Translations under genes and position numbers: made by a program | Notes under the pieces: model-generated | Databases searched by the model: none | What the model was told of the DNA's origin: nothing | What the model saw: only the letters and a program-made list of their open reading frames with translations | Source: Schaalia sp. Marseille-Q2122 | Lineage (GTDB): Bacteria > Actinomycetota > Actinomycetes > Actinomycetales > Actinomycetaceae | Reading direction: 5' to 3' | Length of the DNA: 64,000 bases | Assembly (NCBI RefSeq): GCF_903645355.1 | Contig: NZ_CAHJXR010000003.1 | Span: 124,001 to 188,000 of the forward strand | In this document: positions 58,514-64,000 of the stretch, one piece after another | Numbering within the stretch: position 1 is the stretch's first letter | Layout: each line of letters starts with the position of its first letter

Positions 58514-60031
58514 ATGGCTGATTACCTTGTGGGCATCGATGCGGGCACCACGGGCTGCAAGAGCATTGTCTTTGACCTGGAAGGCAATGTCCTCGGGCAG
58601 GATTACCGCGAATACCCGTGCATTTACCCAGGTCCAGGTTTAGTGGAGCAACGATACGAGGACATTATTCCGCCTCTGGAGGAGTCCTGCCGCGTTGCGG
58701 TGGAGGCCTCAGGAGTGCCGCCGGAAGAAATCCGGGCGGTGGCGTTCTCCTCCCAGGCACCCCTCTTGGCCCTGGTTGACGAGGCCGGAGATCTCATCCG
58801 TCCCTTCCTGTCCTGGCAAGACCTGCGCGGCGCCCCCTACATTCCTCAGCTACGCGAGGCTTACGGGGCCGAACGTTTCTACCGAGAAACGGGCGACCCG
58901 CTGGGAACCAATAGCGCTGCGCCCAAGTGGGCGTGGCTGCGTGACAATGAGCCAGAAAACTGGGCGCGCACACGCTGGTTCCTCTCTGAGCAGGAATACT
59001 TGCTCAAGGAATGGGGCGCTGAAGGGTACTGGACGGATCTGTCCTCGGCCTCGCGTGAAGGCATGCTTGATGTTGACGCCCAGGAATGGTCCGCCCCGGT
59101 GCATGAGCTCATAGGGATTTCTCTGGACCAGCGTGCAACGATCGCACACGAACCCGGAAAGGTCGTAGGAACCATCGGACCTGACCTCGCTCGACGAACG
59201 GGCTTGGCCGAAGGAACGCTCCTGTGCGTGGGTGCCCACGACCAGAACTGTTCAACCTTTGGTGGTGGAGCTGTTCGCGGAGGGGACTGCGTGATGGTGA
59301 TGGGCACCTTCGGATCGTGCTACGTCGTCATGGACGAACCCTTGCGCGACCCAGAACGCAAACTCGTCGTCAAACCCAACCACGGCGTTGGGAACTGGAC
59401 GATCGAAGCCTTCTCCAACACGTCGGCCTCGTCCTTTAGGTGGTATCGCGATACCTTCTGCGCGGGCGAGCGTTTCGCCGGGGAGCTTTCCGGTCAAGAC
59501 CCCTACGACCTCATCACCTCGCAGGTGGCGAAATCTCCGATTGGAGCCCACGGCGTGACTTTCCTGCCCTACCTGGGTGGAGTATCAGGAGCACGCCAAA
59601 ACCCTCATGCGCGTGCTAATTTCAACGGAATGACACTGGCTACCACCAAAGCCGATGTCGCCCGAGCTGTGCTGGAGGGCATCTGCTTTGAGATGAAGGA
59701 TATTCTCAATGCTCAGGCGGCAGCGGGTATTGAGGCTGAAACCATTCGCCTGGTGGGCGGGGCCGCGAAGTCCCCCTTCTGGTCGCAGATGCTTGCCGAC
59801 ATCTTCCAAAAACCCATTGAAGTGCTGCGCACCTCTGAGGCAGGATGCCTTGGGGCAGCGATGTACGCTGGCGTCGGTGCAGGCCTGTTCAGCTCCTGCC
59901 AGGAGGCAGCCGACCGTTCGGTAGCAGTAACAGGCCGCTACGATCCCGACCCGTCAACACAGCAGGCTTACGAGGACGCCTTCAAGCGTTTCGTCGATGT
60001 GTACGAGGCGTTGAATGGTCGCGTGTTCTAG
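58514..60031 (+). CDS. FGGY-family carbohydrate kinase
   Basis: This is a 505-residue ATP-dependent sugar kinase. The N-terminal ATPase motif YLVGIDAGTTGCKSIVFDLEG, the catalytic aspartate in CVGAHDQNCSTFGGG, GTFGSC and the C-terminal LVGGAAKSPFWSQMLADIF followed by CLGAAMYAGVGAGLFSS are clear. From memory the C-terminal half reads more like LsrK and xylulokinase-type members than glycerol kinase. It ends the operon and would make the first phosphorylated intermediate for the aldolases upstream. ATG 58514 follows GGAGG. The substrate is undetermined. Confidence 0.87.
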   Translation: MADYLVGIDAGTTGCKSIVFDLEGNVLGQDYREYPCIYPGPGLVEQRYEDIIPPLEESCRVAVEASGVPPEEIRAVAFSSQAPLLALVDEAGDLIRPFLSWQDLRGAPYIPQLREAYGAERFYRETGDPLGTNSAAPKWAWLRDNEPENWARTRWFLSEQEYLLKEWGAEGYWTDLSSASREGMLDVDAQEWSAPVHELIGISLDQRATIAHEPGKVVGTIGPDLARRTGLAEGTLLCVGAHDQNCSTFGGGAVRGGDCVMVMGTFGSCYVVMDEPLRDPERKLVVKPNHGVGNWTIEAFSNTSASSFRWYRDTFCAGERFAGELSGQDPYDLITSQVAKSPIGAHGVTFLPYLGGVSGARQNPHARANFNGMTLATTKADVARAVLEGICFEMKDILNAQAAAGIEAETIRLVGGAAKSPFWSQMLADIFQKPIEVLRTSEAGCLGAAMYAGVGAGLFSSCQEAADRSVAVTGRYDPDPSTQQAYEDAFKRFVDVYEALNGRVF

Positions 60032-60044
60032 GCGGCGAATTTGA

Positions 60045-60100
60045 CTCCCCTCGCCTGCCCGCTAGGTGGTGTGTGCCGTCGGGCTGGTGGGGGAGGGGAG
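60045..60100. terminator. Imperfect hairpin between convergent kinase and gntR genes
   Basis: CTCCCCTC (60045-60052) pairs with GAGGGGAG (60093-60100), with an inner GCCCG/CGGGC pairing. No T-run is present, so this is a weak assignment. Confidence 0.35.
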
Positions 60101-60105
60101 CACCC

Positions 60106-60846
60106 TCACGAAGAGGTGTAGTCGAAATGGAGGGTCACGCGGTCACCTCGGAAAAGGATCTTGGAGTACTCGAAGACAGTGCCTTCCGCATTACTCAGCT
60201 GATCTTTCAAGAGGAGCAAAGGAGCGCCAACCTTCAGGCCAAGTAGAGCAGCCTCCTCTTTTGTGGCGGCAGTAGCTTCAAGGAACTCTTTGGTGTGCGT
60301 TGCCCACTGGCCGTACTTACTTTCGAGAATGACACAGAGCTGTTCGGTGATGACGTCATCGTCTTCAAGGCCCGGTGCCAGGTGAAGGGGAATATAGGAG
60401 CGGTGCAAACTCACTGGTGATCCGTCAACCAGGCGACGGCGAAGGATCTCGCGAACAGGGGTGGCTGCATCAATACCAAGGACTTGCCGGATATCGGGTG
60501 AGGGAATCGTTGTGCGGATCTCGACTAATTCTGTGGTGGTATCAAAGCCCATTTCCTCCAGCTGCTCACGTACTCCCATATAGGCGGGGGAGCGGGCTTC
60601 AATGCGGCGCTCGGTGACGAAGGTGCCTTTGCCGGGAACGCGCTGGAGGACTCCGTCATTAACCAAACTTGTGATGACGCCGCGCACAGTCATGCGTGAA
60701 ACACCTAGCTGTTGATGCAGAGCCAGCTCGGAAGGAATGCGTTCCCCTGGAGCCCAATCGCCACGAGCGATCGCTTGGCGGAGAAGATCCTCAATTTGAA
60801 CGTAAAGGGGCACGGGAGAATTCCGGTCCAATGTGGGCGCTACCAT
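60106..60846 (-). CDS. GntR/HutC-family transcriptional regulator
   Basis: This 246-residue regulator has an N-terminal winged helix (PLYVQIEDLLRQAIARGDWAPGERIPSELALHQQLGVSRMTVRGVI, residues ~13-60; GKGTFV wing) and a C-terminal UTRA ligand-binding domain (SPAYMGVREQLEEMGF to RGDRVTLHFDYTSS). HutC-type members bind phosphorylated sugars or related effectors. It faces the aldolase operon, and the dre-like palindrome on that operon's promoter is the predicted target. The ATG at 60846 lies just upstream of a gene-free stretch shared with the fucosidase side. Confidence 0.9.
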   Translation of the reverse strand: MVAPTLDRNSPVPLYVQIEDLLRQAIARGDWAPGERIPSELALHQQLGVSRMTVRGVITSLVNDGVLQRVPGKGTFVTERRIEARSPAYMGVREQLEEMGFDTTTELVEIRTTIPSPDIRQVLGIDAATPVREILRRRLVDGSPVSLHRSYIPLHLAPGLEDDDVITEQLCVILESKYGQWATHTKEFLEATAATKEEAALLGLKVGAPLLLLKDQLSNAEGTVFEYSKILFRGDRVTLHFDYTSS

Positions 60847-61171
60847 GACTCTATTTTCCCGCGCTCGCGGGCTTCTCTCCCGTCGACATAGTTCCTTATG
60901 TACGAAATAGCGCTCTGCATCCCAAAGATTTCGTGCGTAAGAGAGTATTTCAGCGAGGCTAGCTGGGGTGAGAGTCTGGTGTCTAGCCTAACAAAGCTTG
61001 CAAGGTAACCCCTAAATTCTGAGGACCTACTCCTCGACTCGCTGATATGTGTCAATTACAGGCAAGATTTAGAGGTATCGAGCAATTGCTCCCTCGCCGT
61101 CGGAGACGTGAGAACATCCCGTCTCTGAAACGGTGAGGGAGCAATTGCGTCGACTCAGAGGAATCGGAATG
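60847..61171. other. gntR upstream region and fucosidase 3' region
   Basis: No gene was found. The part next to gntR should carry its promoter. A partial dre-like half site (CTGGTGTCTAGCC, near 60975) was noticed but is not a convincing palindrome. The distal end holds the fucosidase terminator. Confidence 0.5.
61082..61148 (-). terminator. Long hairpin downstream of the fucosidase gene
   Basis: GCAATTGCTCCCTC (61082-61095) pairs perfectly with GAGGGAGCAATTGC (61135-61148), with an inner stem (GGAGACG / CGTCTCT). It lies 23 bp beyond the stop of the minus-strand gene. No U-tract follows. Confidence 0.65.
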
Positions 61172-64000
61172 TCACTCCTTCACTCGCTTGCGATGCGCGA
61201 GCACCGTGGTTCCACCGAGGAGGGAGATAAGCAGTGCGCTACCGAGGAGGGCGATGCCACTGGCTCCTGTAAAGGCCAATTGCGATGGGGAGGAGGACTT
61301 CTTCCCAGGCGCTGTCACCTTAGTGTTGGTCTTAGTGGAGGAGGGGCCATCATTGGGCGTACCGGCGGACGGTGTCTCCTGGTCCCGATCTGGTTTTGCT
61401 GTTTCCTTCACGAGGAAGTGAAGGGTGATTTCATTGAAATCACCGGTGGCAACAACACGGTGACGCCCGCGCTCAAAATCAGCAGGTACGGGCCACGTGA
61501 TGCTGGCAATACCGTCAGCTCCGGCTTTCACAGTGCCAACACGGTGCGGTTCTGAATAGACAGTGAATGTCGCTTCCTTACCCTGCTCAAGCCCCTTGAG
61601 TGCGAAGGTAACATTCGTGCCGGGCTGAACCCTTGGAATGCCATCTTCATCGGCTACGACACCAGAAGTGATGCTGAGTGATGGCTTCAAAGGTAACGCG
61701 GGTTCGTTAGGATCGCCGGAGTCTGTAGGTTGCTCAGGTAACGACCATCCTTGGGCGCTGTAGCGGGCAAAATGTTCAGCTAAGGGCTTGCCGCCAACGG
61801 TGGGGGCAGTGCCTTCGCCCCAGGTCAGCAGTTCAACGGGGTCGTCTTGTGTGCCATACGCCCACACGGTGAGATTGGCGTCCGCACAGTCAACCCCTGC
61901 ACGGAAGTGAAGGGTGGCACCCGGAGCAAGCTCTTGCTTTCTGAGTTGTTCAAGGGAGTTGAAGGGTGAGGTCTCCGTGCCAGTCCCAGCGCGCTCGGCA
62001 GCGCAGTTGATCCAGACGGCGTTCGGGAGTCCGGGATCGCTAGCCAGCGTCTCGTAGAGTTGGAAACTTGAGATCGTGTAGTCCGCTCGCGCGCTGGTTA
62101 CGGTGATACGGAACTTTTGCGAGGTGATCCCAGTGTCGCCAGATCCAAGCTTAATAATGCGCTGTGAGCCTATGACACCGCTGGAGGCAATCTCGGTCCA
62201 TTCACCGTCGAGCTCGGCATGCACAGTGAAGCTGCGGATTACCTGACCAGAGTTGAGAATGTCCTCACTGATACCTAGGCGATGAACGGTCTTTGGAACT
62301 CCGAGGTCGATCTCGAAAGGAGTCCTGTCATCACTTGGGCGCGTCACACCATCACGAACATTCCCGTTGGTGAGCTGATCCGTAGTGGTGTCGCCAATGG
62401 TTACAGGTAGTCCCAAGGCGTGATCGCGGGTGTACGCCTTGCGTCGCTCGGCGGCGAAGTTCTGAATCGCACTAACGGCGCTATCAGCGAATGAACCCGT
62501 GATAGTAGGAGGAACATTGAGGAGCATGACGGAGTTACGGCCGACTGTTTCCTCATAGTGACGCATGAGTTGTGCGGCACTCTTTGGGCGGTCAATGTTC
62601 ACACCTTGAGCATTATGGTGGGCAAACCATCCTTGAGTGAGCTTCATATCGGCTTCTGCAGGCCACCAGTGCAGTTTATTGACGCCTCGGCCGCTGCGAG
62701 CTGCAGCAATAAGCTGTTCATCAGAACCAAGGTTTTGATTGAAAGGCCCTCCCGGCTGGAACAGGTTGATCTTGCCTGTGCCGGGATCGGTAATAGGCAG
62801 AGGAGACCACTCATTGTTACGTGCTTCTCCGCGTTCGTTACCAATCCAGCGGATATCACGACCGCCGACTGCGACGTTTGCTCCTGGTTGCAGTCTGTAA
62901 ATCATGTCGTAGTAGGCGTCATAGTCATAGAGTTCAGGTCGTTCCGTATTGCCAGTGGCGCCGTCAAACCATACCTCGTGGATTTCGCCGTACTCTGTAA
63001 GAACTTCATAGAGTGTATTGAGGAAGAATGCCCCGTAGTCGGTGGCTTCGTATACGAAGACCTTATCCTCGGGGATCTTGCCAGCACGATCATCACCGTC
63101 TACCAAGGTGGGAATAGTGCGGGGGGATCGTGCTGAACCATTACCGTGCGTGCCGCCAATACGGGTTTCTTCATGGGAATCAGCAGGGGAGATGTACACG
63201 CCAACCTTCATGCCGTATTTGTGTGCGGCGTCAGTAAAATCGCGCAGAAGGTCCCCCTTGCCGTCCTTCCACGGAGAGGAGGCGACATCGTAATCGGAGT
63301 AGCGGGTCGGCCAGCTCATAAATCCATCGTGGTGCTTGAGGACCAGAATGGCGGTGCGATATCCGCTATCACGCAGAGTACGCACCCATGTGTCGGCATC
63401 TACCTCGCCCGTGGGATTGAACTCACTGGCAGGGACTCGCCCGTAACCCCATTCGATACCAATGTTCCCGTTGGAAGCCTTGGTGTAGGTGTTGATGCCG
63501 TAATGCATGAAGGCGGTCAAACCTTCTTCTTGCCACACGGCTTGTTTTTCTGTCGGACGGACGAGAGCCGCCTTCTTAAGGATATTGGCGCTGCAATCCT
63601 CTGCTGAGATATCGATATAGTTGCCAGGTTCGACATCACTGATATCGGCACATACCTCGGCAAGCTCTTGGAGGACAAAGTCGTTGGGGCGCAGAGGGCC
63701 ATTGAGTAGCGAGAAACGGGATTCACCTATTGAGCCAACAAACCCTCGGGTGTTTGCTCCGGGATTGACTTCGTTGCCGAAGGCAGCGCTGCCAGCAACA
63801 CTCTCGTTTTGGCGAGTGGGAAGATTGCCGCTGATGGGGGTGAGGGCGACACCATCAAGCCAAGCTGTTACGGTGACGGTACCGTTGTCTCCCGGGAAGT
63901 AGGCTAGAGAAAGTGTGTGCTCTTGATTAGCGCTGGGAATATCGGTCTCCGCAGTGAAATTAGGCCATGCGTTCTGGGATCGAGCAGCATACCCATAGCG
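61172..64000 (-). CDS. Wall-anchored GH29 alpha-L-fucosidase (5' end outside window)
   Basis: The minus-strand frame stays open to the window edge, giving 942 residues without the N-terminus. Order: a LamG/concanavalin-like segment (TVTVTAWLDGVAL); a GH29 barrel beginning KKAALVRPTEKQAVWQEEGL, with MHYGINTYT, HHDGFMSWPT and the likely nucleophile aspartate in EVWFDGATG; an F5/8-type C (discoidin-like) carbohydrate-binding segment; Ig-like modules; and the sorting signal QLAFTGASG, hydrophobic helix and RKRVKE. LAFTG is a LAxTG-type motif. The protein should release L-fucose from host glycans at the cell surface. Its signal peptide lies beyond base 64000. Confidence 0.88.
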   Translation of the reverse strand, partial: RYGYAARSQNAWPNFTAETDIPSANQEHTLSLAYFPGDNGTVTVTAWLDGVALTPISGNLPTRQNESVAGSAAFGNEVNPGANTRGFVGSIGESRFSLLNGPLRPNDFVLQELAEVCADISDVEPGNYIDISAEDCSANILKKAALVRPTEKQAVWQEEGLTAFMHYGINTYTKASNGNIGIEWGYGRVPASEFNPTGEVDADTWVRTLRDSGYRTAILVLKHHDGFMSWPTRYSDYDVASSPWKDGKGDLLRDFTDAAHKYGMKVGVYISPADSHEETRIGGTHGNGSARSPRTIPTLVDGDDRAGKIPEDKVFVYEATDYGAFFLNTLYEVLTEYGEIHEVWFDGATGNTERPELYDYDAYYDMIYRLQPGANVAVGGRDIRWIGNERGEARNNEWSPLPITDPGTGKINLFQPGGPFNQNLGSDEQLIAAARSGRGVNKLHWWPAEADMKLTQGWFAHHNAQGVNIDRPKSAAQLMRHYEETVGRNSVMLLNVPPTITGSFADSAVSAIQNFAAERRKAYTRDHALGLPVTIGDTTTDQLTNGNVRDGVTRPSDDRTPFEIDLGVPKTVHRLGISEDILNSGQVIRSFTVHAELDGEWTEIASSGVIGSQRIIKLGSGDTGITSQKFRITVTSARADYTISSFQLYETLASDPGLPNAVWINCAAERAGTGTETSPFNSLEQLRKQELAPGATLHFRAGVDCADANLTVWAYGTQDDPVELLTWGEGTAPTVGGKPLAEHFARYSAQGWSLPEQPTDSGDPNEPALPLKPSLSITSGVVADEDGIPRVQPGTNVTFALKGLEQGKEATFTVYSEPHRVGTVKAGADGIASITWPVPADFERGRHRVVATGDFNEITLHFLVKETAKPDRDQETPSAGTPNDGPSSTKTNTKVTAPGKKSSSPSQLAFTGASGIALLGSALLISLLGGTTVLAHRKRVKE

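Noticed and set aside
60965-60990. Second HutC operator upstream of gntR
   Set aside because: CTGGTGTCTAGCC resembles a half site only. The second arm is missing and spacing is wrong, so autoregulation cannot be claimed.

Overview
The window is a chromosomal segment of a high-GC Gram-positive bacterium, most likely a member of the Actinomycetaceae (Schaalia/Actinomyces type). The support is an actinobacterial nuo operon, rpoB and rpoC starting with TTG, sortase-assembled pili, LAxTG-like and LPxTG-like wall-sorting signals, HutC-type GntR regulation and FprA-type ferredoxin reductase. No transposase, phage or CRISPR locus is visible. The accessory character lies in surface proteins, a sugar-phosphate operon and large amounts of intergenic repeat DNA.

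Layout. 1-12875: respiratory complex I genes nuoE (5' cut) to nuoN, tightly coupled, followed by a long-chain polyprenyl diphosphate synthase (12872-13885) suited to making the menaquinone tail. 14336-17863: a wall-anchored protein with seven ~100-residue repeats. 18152-24427: FprA reductase, HtpX protease, a DUF559-type nuclease-fold protein and YajQ, separated by repeat-filled intergenic DNA. 24532-26611: tRNA-Tyr, -Thr, -Met, rpmG, murB. 26634-29901 (minus strand): adenosine deaminase, a monoacylglycerol-lipase-like hydrolase and an aspartate aminotransferase; the first and last have disrupted reading frames. 29983-30470: more repeats. 30626-33815: tRNA-Trp, secE, nusG, rplK, rplA. 34231-39969: a pilus operon (tip protein, shaft pilin, class C sortase), then a convergent LytR-CpsA-Psr gene. 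41270-42454: L10 leader, rplJ, rplL. 42964-46116: TPP riboswitch and thiM-thiE-thiD-tenA, where thiM and thiE both carry single-base frameshifts. 46779-54170: rpoB-rpoC. 54453-60031: an operon of class II aldolase, CbbY-like phosphatase, transaldolase-like protein, DeoC-like aldolase and FGGY kinase, with a GntR/HutC regulator facing it (60106-60846). 61172-64000: a wall-anchored GH29 alpha-L-fucosidase that runs off the window.

Most notable: (1) the aldolase/transaldolase/DeoC/kinase/phosphatase operon has no isomerase or transporter and carries a dre-like palindrome on its -10 box, so it may be an undescribed sugar-phosphate pathway; (2) NuoG has lost all four ligands of the N7 iron-sulfur cluster while keeping their exact spacing; (3) two intergenic repeat families, one built on a 19-bp period and one on a ~40-bp palindromic core, are dispersed through the window; (4) four metabolic genes are frame-disrupted while about 25 kb of nuo and rpo coding sequence is intact; (5) two perfect DnaA boxes lie 29 bp apart upstream of the DUF559 gene. 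Start sites were chosen from Shine-Dalgarno spacing and remembered family N-termini; no database search was run.
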